DNA of 64,000 nt from an uncultured Atopobiaceae bacterium (GTDB lineage Bacteria; Actinomycetota; Coriobacteriia; Coriobacteriales; Atopobiaceae), in assembly GCA_947625405.1 (NCBI GenBank), contig CANQOF010000003.1, positions 62,001 through 126,000 of the forward strand, written 5' to 3'. The position numbers and the translations under genes are program-made. Below, in pieces: positions 1 through 9,017 of the stretch. How positions within the stretch are numbered: position 1 is the stretch's first letter; each line of letters begins with the position of its first letter. Below the pieces are notes generated by a model, which made no database searches, was not told the DNA's origin, and was given only the letters and a program-made list of their open reading frames with translations.

Positions 1-1
1 C

Positions 2-979
<978 letters not shown>

Positions 980-997
980 CCAAGAAAGGCCCAAGAG

Positions 998-3805
998 ATG
1001 CCTGATTCACGAGACAGGGACGACTTCGATCGCGACGACCTCGACGGCCGAGATGAGCGCGATGACGATCTGAGCGATCTCGACGACTACGACTACGACG
1101 GAAACGCCGACGACGACGCGGATGAGGACGTCGACGAGGGCCCTGACGAGGATTTCACCCTCGACGACGTCGAGGTGGATGACGAGGGCCTCGAGGAACT
1201 CGGCGATTCGCGCACCGGCATCCTCTCCGAGGAGGGCGGAAGCCGCCTCACCCTGGAGGACATCCATGGCGGCACGCTCAAGCCCGTGGGGCTTTCCTCC
1301 GAGATGCGCCTGAGCTTCATCGAATACTCGATGTCGGTCATCGTGGCGCGCGCCCTCCCGGACGTCCGCGACGGCTTGAAGCCGGTGCATCGCCGAATCC
1401 TCTACGCCATGAGCGACGCCGGCATCACGCCGAACCGCCCGCACAAGAAGAGCGCGTGGACGGTGGGCGAAGTGATCGGCAAGTACCACCCGCATGGCGA
1501 CGCCTCGGTCTACGACGCGATGGTGCGCCTCGCGCAGGACTTCTCGATGCGCGTGCCCCTCGTGGACGGTCACGGAAACTTCGGCTCGATCGACGGCGAC
1601 CCGCCGGCCGCCATGCGCTACACCGAGGCGCGCCTCGCGCGTCCCGCGATGGAGATGCTGCGCGATCTCAAAGACGATACGGTGGACTGGCAGCCGAACT
1701 ACGACGAATCGGTCACCGAGCCGAGCGTGCTTCCCGCGCGCTTCCCAAACCTGCTGGTAAACGGCTCGTCGGGCATCGCCGTCGGCATGGCCACGAACGT
1801 CCCGCCGCATAATCTCGGCGAGGTGATCGACGCCGTCTGCCTGCGCATCGATCGCCCGGAGTGCACCTTCGACGAGCTCATGGAAGTGCTGCCCGGGCCC
1901 GACTTCCCCACGGGCGGCACGATCATGGGCACGCAGGGCATCCGCGACGCCTACGAGACCGGTCGCGGCTCCATCACCGTGCGCGCGAAGGCCCACATCG
2001 AAAACATCAAGAAGGGCCAGCGCCAGCGCATCGTCGTGACGGAGATCCCCTACCAGGTGAACAAGGGGCTCCTCCAGGAGAAGATCGGTCAGCTCATCAA
2101 CGAGCGCAAGATCGACGGCATCTCCGACATGCGCGACGAATCGAACCGCAAGGGCATGCGCCTCGTGTTTGACCTCAAGCGCGAGGCGATCCCGCAGGTG
2201 GTGCTGAACAACCTCTACAAGCAGTCCCAGCTCCAGACCACCTTCGGGGCGATCGACCTCGCGCTCGTGAACGGCGTGCCGAAGACCCTCTCCCTCACCG
2301 AGCTCATCGACCACTACATCGACCACCAAGTGGACGTGGTCACCCGGCGCACGCGCTTTCGCCTCGAGAAGGCGCAGCGCGAGCTGCACATCCGCGAGGG
2401 CCTGCTCATCGCCGTGGACAACATCGACGAGGTCGTGGCCATCATCCGCAGCTCCTACGACGACGCCGAGGTGAAGGAGCGCTTCCTTGCGCAGTTCGGG
2501 TTGGACGACATCCAATCCACCGCCATCCTCGAGATGCGCCTTCGTCGCCTCACGGGCCTCGAGCGCGAGAACCTCGTGGCGGAGATCGAGAAGCTCACCT
2601 CAGACATCGCCTACCTCCAAGGGCTCCTCGACGACAAAGCCAAGCTCATGGCCCTTATCAAAGACGAGCTCAACGAGATCAAGCAGCGCTACGACACCCC
2701 GCGCCGCACCACCATCTCCAACGAGCCCATCGAGATCTCCGTCGAGGACCTCATCGCCGACGAGGACATGGTCGTCACCATCACCCACGCCGGCTACATC
2801 AAGCGCCTGCCCGTGGCCACCTACCGCTCTCAGCACCGCGGCGGCAAGGGCTTGAAGGGGCTCTCGCTCAAGGACAACGACTTCGTGGAGGAGCTCTTCG
2901 TGGCCTCCACGCACGACTACGTGCTCTTCTTCACGAACTTCGGCAAGATCTACCGCCTGAAGGTGCACGAGCTGCCGATCGGCTCGCGCCAGTCTCGCGG
3001 CAAGGCGCTCGTGAACCTGCTCGCGCTCGAGGAGGGCGAGCACCCCATGGCGGTGCTTCCCACGCGCGAGTTCCCCGAGGACACCTACCTCATGTTTGCC
3101 ACGCGCCAGGGCCTCGTGAAGAAGACCTCGATGGCGGCCTACGATCGCAACCGCACGGGCGGGATGATCGCCATCAAGCTCCGCGCGGGCGACGAGCTCG
3201 TGAGCGTGCGCCGCGTGAGGAGCGGCGAGAAGGTGATTCTCGCCTCGAGCGACGGCCACGCGATCCTCTTCAACGAGGACGACGTGCGGCCCATGGGGCG
3301 CGACACCTCCGGCGTGCGCGGCATCGCGCTGAAGCCGCACGCCACGATGCTCGGCATGGAGATCACGAACGGCAAGGGCGACCTCTTCGTCATCACCGAA
3401 AAGGGCTACGGCAAGCGCACTCCCGTCTCGGATTACCCCGAGCGCAATCGCGGAGCCCAAGGCGTCTACACCATCAAGATGACGCCGCAGAAGGGCGACC
3501 TTGTGGCCATCAAGGTGATCGGCCCGCAGCACGAGCTCATGATCGTCTCCGAGGAGGGCACGGTCATCCGCGTGAAGACCGACGATATCTCGCGTCTCTC
3601 GCGCGTGACTCAGGGCGTGAAGGTGATGAACGTGGCCGAGGGCGACCGCGTGAAGGCCGTCGCGCGCATGGTGGCGAGAAAGCCGCAGGCCGCGCCCTCA
3701 TCCGACGCGCAGGGCGTGCTCGCGCTCGACGTGGAGGATCCGAGCGTTTCGGTGGACATCGGCGGCGAGGAGGCCATCGACGACTCGCTTCTGGACGAGG
3801 AGTAG
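998..3805 (+). CDS. gyrA: DNA gyrase subunit A with acidic N-terminal extension
   Basis: This is the DNA-breaking subunit of gyrase, 935 residues. The catalytic tyrosine is Tyr208 in [10 protein letters not shown], and the GyrA box appears as QHRGGKG in the C-terminal DNA-wrapping domain. The quinolone-pocket stretch reads [10 protein letters not shown], so the position equivalent to E. coli Ser83 is Ala169, as in mycobacteria. Ahead of the conserved start of the core ([15 protein letters not shown], about residue 100) lies a 95-residue leader. Its first 70 residues are very rich in Asp and Glu and are not part of the usual family. The start is supported by AAGAAAGG eight bases upstream of the ATG. 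A strong bidirectional terminator follows the gene. Confidence 0.96.
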   Translation: MPDSRDRDDFDRDDLDGRDERDDDLSDLDDYDYDGNADDDADEDVDEGPDEDFTLDDVEVDDEGLEELGDSRTGILSEEGGSRLTLEDIHGGTLKPVGLSSEMRLSFIEYSMSVIVARALPDVRDGLKPVHRRILYAMSDAGITPNRPHKKSAWTVGEVIGKYHPHGDASVYDAMVRLAQDFSMRVPLVDGHGNFGSIDGDPPAAMRYTEARLARPAMEMLRDLKDDTVDWQPNYDESVTEPSVLPARFPNLLVNGSSGIAVGMATNVPPHNLGEVIDAVCLRIDRPECTFDELMEVLPGPDFPTGGTIMGTQGIRDAYETGRGSITVRAKAHIENIKKGQRQRIVVTEIPYQVNKGLLQEKIGQLINERKIDGISDMRDESNRKGMRLVFDLKREAIPQVVLNNLYKQSQLQTTFGAIDLALVNGVPKTLSLTELIDHYIDHQVDVVTRRTRFRLEKAQRELHIREGLLIAVDNIDEVVAIIRSSYDDAEVKERFLAQFGLDDIQSTAILEMRLRRLTGLERENLVAEIEKLTSDIAYLQGLLDDKAKLMALIKDELNEIKQRYDTPRRTTISNEPIEISVEDLIADEDMVVTITHAGYIKRLPVATYRSQHRGGKGLKGLSLKDNDFVEELFVASTHDYVLFFTNFGKIYRLKVHELPIGSRQSRGKALVNLLALEEGEHPMAVLPTREFPEDTYLMFATRQGLVKKTSMAAYDRNRTGGMIAIKLRAGDELVSVRRVRSGEKVILASSDGHAILFNEDDVRPMGRDTSGVRGIALKPHATMLGMEITNGKGDLFVITEKGYGKRTPVSDYPERNRGAQGVYTIKMTPQKGDLVAIKVIGPQHELMIVSEEGTVIRVKTDDISRLSRVTQGVKVMNVAEGDRVKAVARMVARKPQAAPSSDAQGVLALDVEDPSVSVDIGGEEAIDDSLLDEE

Positions 3806-3822
3806 CAAAGCCTTTTGCCGGC

Positions 3823-3857
3823 GGGGCCGCATCGGAGACGAATTCCGGTGCGGCCCC
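3823..3857. terminator. Hairpin between gyrA and the convergent phosphoesterase gene
   Basis: A 13-bp stem (GGGGCCGCATCGG with CCGGTGCGGCCCC, one T-G pair) has a 9-nt loop and is followed by a T-rich stretch. It sits 17 bp after the gyrA stop and just beyond the stop of the opposing gene, so it probably terminates both. Confidence 0.75.
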
Positions 3858-3874
3858 GTTCTTTCGAAGTGAAT

Positions 3875-4471
3875 TCAGTAGTCGAAGACGTAGTGGTCGT
3901 ACGCGTTGATCACCGTCGTGGGGCCGAGCTCGGTGCGCCTCGGGATCTTGTGGTCGTAGCTCTGGTGGATGTGGCCGTGCACGAAGTATTTTGGCTGGTA
4001 GCGAGCCAAAAGGTCGTTGAAGCACTCGAAGCCCATGTGGGTGTCGGAGTCGAAGTCGTTCACGCCGCGCGCGGGCGCGTGGGTGAGGAGGATGTCGATG
4101 CCCTTGGCCTTGCGGATCTTCCGCCGGAGCTTCCACGCGCGCCAGCGCATCTCCTTCTCCGTGTACATCGACTCGCAGAAATCCTTGTAGCGCACGCATC
4201 CGCCGAGCCCCGCGATGCGAAGCCCCGCCGCCTCCACCACGCGATCCTCCGCGCACTCGCAGCCGCCGGGAGGGTTTCGGATGAGGGCGTCGTCGTGGTT
4301 GCCGCGCACGTAGACGAGCGGCGCGCGCCCAAGCGTCACCAAGAACTCGAGGTACTCGGCGCTGAGGTCGCCGCAGGAGAGGATGAGGTCGAACTCATCC
4401 AAGCAGCCCGGACGGTAGTAGTCGTAGTAGGGCGCGGCGGGCACGTCCGCTATGGCGAGAATCCTCGTCAT
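3875..4471 (-). CDS. Metallophosphoesterase, YfcE/MPE-like
   Basis: This is a 198-residue cytoplasmic calcineurin-like phosphoesterase of unknown substrate. The family blocks are visible in order: an IAD motif with Asp9, SCGDL with Asp35, RGNHDD with Asn58-His59, LTHAPARG, and VHGHIHQ near the C-terminus. The first motif lacks the His of the usual DxH (it reads ADV); I recall this as normal for a subgroup of clostridial and coriobacterial members rather than a loss. The ATG overlaps the stop of the upstream BMP-family gene by 4 bp (ATGA), so translation is probably coupled and the two may work together. The substrate could be a nucleotide, but the sequence does not say. Confidence 0.85.
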   Translation of the reverse strand: MTRILAIADVPAAPYYDYYRPGCLDEFDLILSCGDLSAEYLEFLVTLGRAPLVYVRGNHDDALIRNPPGGCECAEDRVVEAAGLRIAGLGGCVRYKDFCESMYTEKEMRWRAWKLRRKIRKAKGIDILLTHAPARGVNDFDSDTHMGFECFNDLLARYQPKYFVHGHIHQSYDHKIPRRTELGPTTVINAYDHYVFDY

Positions 4472-6384
4472 CCCGCGAGCACCCCCGCGATGCCCACCGT
4501 GGCCTTCGCGTAATCGCTCAGCTCATCCCATGAGGGGATGGCGCCCACGACGTTTTCGTTCAGCCAGTCCATGTTGATGATCTGCCTCGCGGAGAGTGCC
4601 TCGTCGACTGGTATGATCTCTCGCCCTTCCTGCGCTTTGAGGGGGCCGCGGAAGGGCTTCAAGAGCCCCGCGCAGATGCCGCGCTCGAGCATCTTCGCGA
4701 GCTTCATCGTCGCGTCGGGGATCTCGCTGGAGTAGCGCATACCCACCACCCCCGCGCTCATACCCCAGAAGTAGTTCACCGCGCGGCTGGTGGTGTCGTA
4801 CTCGGTTTGCAGGGACCTGTCGCGGTTGCGGCGAATGAGCGTTTCGTAGTAGGCGCCCCAGTACCACATGGGCTGCGCGAGGTTCACCGCGCCGCCTTCG
4901 GTGAGGAGGGTGAGGCCGAAAGCGGCGCCGTCACGATCGGCGAGGCTCTTCTGGTCTTGCGAGGAGACGATCCAAATGCCCTCGTCGGTGAGGCGCTTCT
5001 CGGCCCCCGGCACTCCCTCGCTGTCTTTCAAGCTCGACCATTCGAGGCGGACCTTCGCGAAGGGATTCGCGCAGGCGACCCCGAGGGCAAAGCCGTTGAT
5101 GCCCGCCACCTGGCCGGGGATGGGGTAGTTGCAGATGTAGCCCACGTCGCTCGTGCCGGCGAGCGCTCCCGCGATGATGCCGGCGATGAACTTCGCCTCG
5201 TACATGCGCGGATAGTACGTGCGGATGTAGCGATGCTGCTGGTTGATCGAGCAGTTGAGGATCGTCGCCTTCGGGTGCTCCACCGCGGCGGTGAGGCTCG
5301 CGGGCAAGAGGCGCGGCGAGGTGGTGAAGATCATGGTGCAGCCGTCGGCGATGGCCTCTTCGATCACCGTGAGCGGGTTGCCGTCGAGCGCGTCGAAGTA
5401 CGCGCGAGTCTCGATGCCGTCCTGGAACACTTGCTGCACATACTCGCGCCCCAGTTCATGGCCGTACGTCCAGCCGGAGAGCTCGGGGGTCTCGTCGTGG
5501 ACGAAGGCCACCTTGAGGACCTTCGGGGAAGTCTTCAGGAACGGCACGCTGAGGCGCTTCGCGTCGCCCTCCTCCGGAGCGACCTTCACCTCGATAGGCT
5601 GGTCCTCCTCGATGAGGACGATCTCCTCCCAGATCTTCTCGAGGGAAATGCGAATCTGCGCGATCGTCTCGGTGCGAAGGGTCGCGTAGCCGAAGATCTC
5701 GAGGTAGGCGAGCATGGCGTCGCCGATCGTGGCGTCCACGTCCGCGCCCCCCTCAGCCTCGAAGGCCGCGCGGAACGAGTAGAACGCTCCCTCGAATTCC
5801 AGGCGGTCATCCTCCGTCCAGCGCGTGCCGGGCTTCTTGCCGAGGAGCTCTTGGATGCGAAGGTAGCCGCCAGGGCGGCTGAATTCGAGGTAGTTCACCC
5901 GCGTGTGGGCGTAGAACTCGAGGTACTCCTTGTAGATGGGGTGCTCGTCGAGATTCTTCGGCAGCACGCGGGTCACGTTCGCGTACACCGACGGCGAGCC
6001 GAAGTACTTGAGCACGCTCACGCGCTTATTGCCCTCTTCCACGTAGTAGCGGTTGAGGTACTCGTAGACCTTCACCGGGTCGCGGATGCCCTCGTCGAGG
6101 TGCGCCTCGCAGAGCCGCTCCCACTTGAGCGCAAACTCCGAGGTCTCGGGCATGAGCGGCATGTAGTTTCGCGCGAAGGCCGTCGTGCGCCCCACGGCGC
6201 GCGTGCCCACGATGTGCTCGGTGGGGATGTGCATGAGGCCGAGGTGCGCGCGCTGCACCATCTCCTCTTTGGAAACGAAATCGTCGAGCACGGGCAAATA
6301 GGGATACTGCCCCTTGCCCGTGTAGCGACGAAACGCACGCTGCCCGAGCTTGAGGGCACTGCGATAGTCGGAGGACTCCGCCAT
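4468..6384 (-). CDS. Cytoplasmic BMP-family (PnrA-like) binding protein with extra N-terminal region
   Basis: A 638-residue protein. From about residue 285 (LKVAFVHDETPELSGW) to about 540 it has the fold signature of basic membrane protein (BMP/PnrA) nucleoside-binding proteins, including the GYICNYPIPGQVAGINGFALG stretch. It has no signal peptide and no lipobox, so it cannot be an ordinary lipoprotein receptor. The first 230 residues carry a ParB-like segment (DPVKVYEYLNRYYVEEGNKRV) of a kind I recall in other cytoplasmic BMP proteins; that assignment is inference. It lies downstream of the DUF151 gene and overlaps the phosphoesterase gene by 4 bp. No permease or ATPase is adjacent. A cytoplasmic nucleoside or ligand sensor is possible. 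Confidence 0.75.
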   Translation of the reverse strand: MAESSDYRSALKLGQRAFRRYTGKGQYPYLPVLDDFVSKEEMVQRAHLGLMHIPTEHIVGTRAVGRTTAFARNYMPLMPETSEFALKWERLCEAHLDEGIRDPVKVYEYLNRYYVEEGNKRVSVLKYFGSPSVYANVTRVLPKNLDEHPIYKEYLEFYAHTRVNYLEFSRPGGYLRIQELLGKKPGTRWTEDDRLEFEGAFYSFRAAFEAEGGADVDATIGDAMLAYLEIFGYATLRTETIAQIRISLEKIWEEIVLIEEDQPIEVKVAPEEGDAKRLSVPFLKTSPKVLKVAFVHDETPELSGWTYGHELGREYVQQVFQDGIETRAYFDALDGNPLTVIEEAIADGCTMIFTTSPRLLPASLTAAVEHPKATILNCSINQQHRYIRTYYPRMYEAKFIAGIIAGALAGTSDVGYICNYPIPGQVAGINGFALGVACANPFAKVRLEWSSLKDSEGVPGAEKRLTDEGIWIVSSQDQKSLADRDGAAFGLTLLTEGGAVNLAQPMWYWGAYYETLIRRNRDRSLQTEYDTTSRAVNYFWGMSAGVVGMRYSSEIPDATMKLAKMLERGICAGLLKPFRGPLKAQEGREIIPVDEALSARQIINMDWLNENVVGAIPSWDELSDYAKATVGIAGVLAG

Positions 6385-6480
6385 GGCCTACCTCGTCTCT
6401 CGACGCATGATTCCGAGCGAGTCTTTACCCAACACCCTTTTGAGCGAACGGGCCCGCTTGCGGTGAAAAACGAGTAAGCC

Positions 6481-7068
6481 CTAGTTCAGAGGGGTGAAAT
6501 CGTCGGGGGAGACGTCCTCGAGGAAGGCTTTGAACTCGGCGAATTCCTTCTCGACCTCCTCGCGACGCACGCTCTCGAAGTCCGGCACCGAGGCCGTCTG
6601 CAGCACCTTCGAATCACAGAACACCGGCGCCTTCACGCGGAGCGCGAGCGCGATCGCGTCAGAGGGACGCGCGTCCATCACGAGATGGCGGCCGTCGGGG
6701 CACACGAGGTTGAGCTTCGCGAAGAACGTCGTGCCGTCGACGTCGGAGATCACCACGTTGGAGACCGTCACGCCGAGCTCGCGAAGCACGTTCTGGAAGA
6801 GATCATGGGTCATCGGGCGCGAGACCTTGGGGTTGTTCACCCCCATCGCGATCCCCGCCGCCTCGGTGATGCCCAGGCGGATGGGGAGCGGCTGATAATG
6901 CTCGACCTCGGGGTTCTCGCGTGCGGAAAGCTCTTCCACGTGCGCGGAGGCGTCATCGATCGAGGGGGTGCGTGGCGCCGCGGCGTTCCGCGGTTTGAGC
7001 ACGATGAGCGAGGCCACGGGGCCGCTTCCCACGACGACGGTTTCCACGTCCACGCGCACCAAACTCAT
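6481..7068 (-). CDS. Bifunctional nuclease family (DUF151) protein
   Basis: A 195-residue protein with the DUF151 (BFN) core. The diagnostic blocks are LPIRLGITEAAGIA, the MTHDLFQNVL helix, and MDARPSDAIALALRVKAPVF, in the usual order. Plant and archaeal relatives have DNase/RNase activity; the bacterial role is unclear. The conserved part ends near residue 165 and is followed by an acidic helical tail. It is the first gene of a minus-strand set with the BMP-family protein (97 bp downstream) and the phosphoesterase. The start ATG is preceded by GGAAGGGGG, a good ribosome binding site. Confidence 0.88.
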   Translation of the reverse strand: MSLVRVDVETVVVGSGPVASLIVLKPRNAAAPRTPSIDDASAHVEELSARENPEVEHYQPLPIRLGITEAAGIAMGVNNPKVSRPMTHDLFQNVLRELGVTVSNVVISDVDGTTFFAKLNLVCPDGRHLVMDARPSDAIALALRVKAPVFCDSKVLQTASVPDFESVRREEVEKEFAEFKAFLEDVSPDDFTPLN

Positions 7069-7184
7069 GGCAGCCCCCTTCCTCGCCGTCCGTTCCGTAG
7101 CGCTCGTACACGATGAGCCGCTTGCGGTTTTGTATCTACCGCTCGCGGCTTCTCCTCCGCCGCCCAGGCTTTTAAAATCGCCAG

Positions 7185-7214
7185 TTGACTATCGGGTGCA
7201 AAGACCATAGCATA
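7185..7214 (+). promoter_or_regulatory. Promoter for tRNA-Ile
   Basis: TTGACT (7185-7190) and TAGCAT (7209-7214) are separated by 18 bp and end about 16 bp before the tRNA 5' end, which fits a sigma-70-type promoter. The region is AT-richer than its surroundings. Confidence 0.6.
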
Positions 7215-7229
7215 AGCCATTGCACCATG

Positions 7230-7305
7230 GGCCCATAGCTCAGTTGGTTAGAGCGTCCGGCTGATAACCGGGAGGTCACAAGTTCGAATCTTGTTGGGCC
7301 CACCA
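7230..7305 (+). tRNA. tRNA-Ile (GAT)
   Basis: Acceptor strands GGGCCCA and TGGGCCC pair. The D-arm (GCTCAGTTGGTTAGAGC), the anticodon loop CTGATAA and the T-arm with TTCGAAT are all present, and CCA is encoded. The anticodon GAT reads Ile. It lies alone rather than in an rRNA spacer and has its own promoter and terminator. The ends may be off by a base. Confidence 0.95.
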
Positions 7306-7312
7306 CCTCGCA

Positions 7313-7359
7313 ATAATCGCCCCAGTGTGAGCTGAGTCGCCGCTGGGGCGGTTATTTTT
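7313..7359 (+). terminator. Rho-independent terminator after tRNA-Ile
   Basis: CGCCCCAG pairs with CTGGGGCG around a 16-nt loop, with flanking ATAA/TTAT pairing, and a run of six T follows. This is a normal terminator 8 bp after the tRNA. Confidence 0.85.
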
Positions 7360-7461
7360 TCACGAGGCCGCCATAGAGCCGCCATGGTTTCGCCATGACG
7401 CCACCGGCCGAGACGAGCCCGCCGGCCCGCGATTGGCCTACACTCTTGCGCAGCCTCACAC

Positions 7462-7537
7462 GGGGATGTAGCTCAGCTGGGAGAGCGCGGGCTTTGCAAG
7501 CCTGAGGTCGTGGGTTCGAGCCCCATCATCTCCACCA
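7462..7537 (+). tRNA. tRNA-Ala (TGC)
   Basis: The acceptor GGGGATG pairs with CATCTCC (one G-T). The D-arm is GCTCAGCTGGGAGAGC, the anticodon loop contains TTTGCAA (anticodon TGC, Ala), the T-arm is GTGGGTTCGAGCCCCAT, and CCA is encoded. A TACACT -10-like hexamer lies at 7439-7444. The 3' third of this gene is repeated in inverted orientation just downstream. Confidence 0.96.
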
Positions 7538-7600
7538 ACGGAAAACTGGCCCGGCAACGCCGGGCCTTTTCCGTTGGTGGAGATGATGGGGCTCGAACCC
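7512..7600 (+). repeat. Fold-back: terminator flanked by inverted copy of the tRNA-Ala 3' end
   Basis: The 34 bases 7512-7545 (T-arm, 3' acceptor strand, CCA and 8 more bases) recur exactly as the reverse complement at 7567-7600. Between them GGCCCGGC (7548-7555) pairs with GCCGGGCC (7559-7566) around an AAC loop, leaving only a 2-nt CT bulge. The inner hairpin plus TTTT is a usable terminator. The outer arm is complementary to the tRNA itself. The copy stops at the T-stem and continues with GAGAGGGCAA. Confidence 0.9.
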
Positions 7601-7763
7601 GAGAGGGCAAGGCAAACGGCACCGCAAGCGGGCTCGTGCGGGAGAATGTAAGGAGAAACCTGAAAGCAGCCTAAGAAATGCCTGCTAAGGGCGAGGGTAT
7701 GTACCCCGCATCGAGCGGGGTGCGCAGCGAAAGCCCGCGCTACATGCCCGAGAGGAGACCACG
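7601..7763 (+). other. Gene-free leader of the glycosyltransferase operon, possible structured RNA
   Basis: There is no plausible ORF. The stretch begins with GAGAGGGCAA, includes a purine-rich part near 7640-7690, and has a hairpin ACCCCGC-ATCGA-GCGGGGT at 7703-7721 about 45 bp before the start codon. I cannot match it to a known riboswitch class by eye. GAGGAGA just before ATG 7764 is the ribosome binding site. Confidence 0.4.
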
Positions 7764-9017
7764 ATGAAATTCGCGTTTGTGTGCGACGACCTGTCCGGCC
7801 ACGGCAACGGCACGTCCGTGACGGCGTATCGCTTCGCCGAGCAGCTCCGCGAGCTCGGGCACGAGGTTCACATGGTGGGCGTGGGCGCGAGCGGCAAGGA
7901 CGCGTTCCCCGTCCCCGAAAAGCGCATCCCCGTGGTGACGAAGGTGTCCCACACCTGCGGTTTTCGCTTCGGCGAGCCCGACGAGGACGTGTTTGGCCGC
8001 GCGTTTGACGGCGTGGACCTCATCCATCTCTTCCTCCCGTTCGAGCTCGAGCGCGCGGCGCTCGCCTGGGCGCGCGTGCACCATGTGCCCGTGAGTGCCG
8101 CCTTCCATCTCCAGCCCGAGAACGTGACCTACAACGCGCGCATCGGCCGCGCGCCCCTCATCTCGAGCGCGCTCTACGCGCACTTCCGCCACGTGCTCTA
8201 CGACCGCGTGCGTCACGTGCACTGCCCCTCGACGATGATCGCGAACGAGCTTCGCCGTCACGGCTATCGCGCGAACCTGCACGTGATCTCGAACGGCGTG
8301 CCCGAGCTCTTCCACGCGCGCAGGGACGCCGCGCCTTTGATCGACGCGGCGGGAAAGATCCAGATCCTCTCCGTGGGGCGCCTCGGCAAGGAAAAGGACC
8401 AGGCCACGATCATCAGGGCCATCTCGCGCTCGCGGTTCAAGGAGCAGATCACCCTCCACCTCGCGGGACAGGGCTACATGAAAAAGCGCCTGATGGCGCT
8501 CGCCGATCGCCTCGGCGTGTCCATGACGATCGGCTACTACGACGAGGAATCGCTCGCCGAGGTCATGCGTTGCTGCCCGCTCACCATCCACGCGTCGGTG
8601 GCCGACATCGAGGCCATCTCCGTGCTCGAGGCCTTCGCGTCGGGCTCGGTGGCCATCGTCGCGCAGTCGCCGATGAGCGCGCCCTCGAAGTACGCGGTCG
8701 ACTCGCACTGCCTCTTCGCCGCACGCGACGTGGACGGCCTCGCGAGCGTGATCGACTGGTGGGCGGAGCACCCCGAGGCCCTCGCGCCCACGCGAGAGCT
8801 CTACCTCCTCGAGGCCAAGAGCCTGCGCCTTCGCAAGAGCGCCGAGGCATTCGAGCGCATGGCCGCCCAGGCGGTGGCCGACGACGAGCTCGCCTATGGG
8901 CTCCGCGGCTCCTCCGTGGTGGCGCGCGGGGCCTCCTCGATCGCATTTACCCCTGAAATGGCGCACGGCATGGCCGCGATGGCGCTCGGCGCCTCGGGTG
9001 CGAAGGGAGCCCGGTGA
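7764..9017 (+). CDS. GT4-family glycosyltransferase, diacylglycerol glucosyltransferase-like
   Basis: A 417-residue soluble or peripheral GT-B glycosyltransferase. The N-terminal half starts MKFAFVCDDLSGHGNGTS, the acceptor-side Rossmann fold with its glycine-rich loop. The C-terminal half has the ILSVGRLGKEKDQ and ADIEAISVLEAFASG blocks that bind the nucleotide sugar in family GT4. Together with the acyltransferase that overlaps its stop by 4 bp (GTGA), the best guess is a glycolipid step, glucosylating diacylglycerol or an anchor lipid. The last 45 residues are low-complexity Ala/Gly/Ser. The acceptor is not proven by sequence. Confidence 0.82.
   Translation: MKFAFVCDDLSGHGNGTSVTAYRFAEQLRELGHEVHMVGVGASGKDAFPVPEKRIPVVTKVSHTCGFRFGEPDEDVFGRAFDGVDLIHLFLPFELERAALAWARVHHVPVSAAFHLQPENVTYNARIGRAPLISSALYAHFRHVLYDRVRHVHCPSTMIANELRRHGYRANLHVISNGVPELFHARRDAAPLIDAAGKIQILSVGRLGKEKDQATIIRAISRSRFKEQITLHLAGQGYMKKRLMALADRLGVSMTIGYYDEESLAEVMRCCPLTIHASVADIEAISVLEAFASGSVAIVAQSPMSAPSKYAVDSHCLFAARDVDGLASVIDWWAEHPEALAPTRELYLLEAKSLRLRKSAEAFERMAAQAVADDELAYGLRGSSVVARGASSIAFTPEMAHGMAAMALGASGAKGAR

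Noticed and set aside
1007-2515. Minus-strand ORF of 502 codons opposite gyrA
   Set aside because: Shadow of gyrA; biased composition and no ribosome binding site.
3875-4471. Metallophosphoesterase as inactive because the first motif lacks His
   Set aside because: All other metal-binding residues are present and I recall this variant as common in a subgroup of the family.
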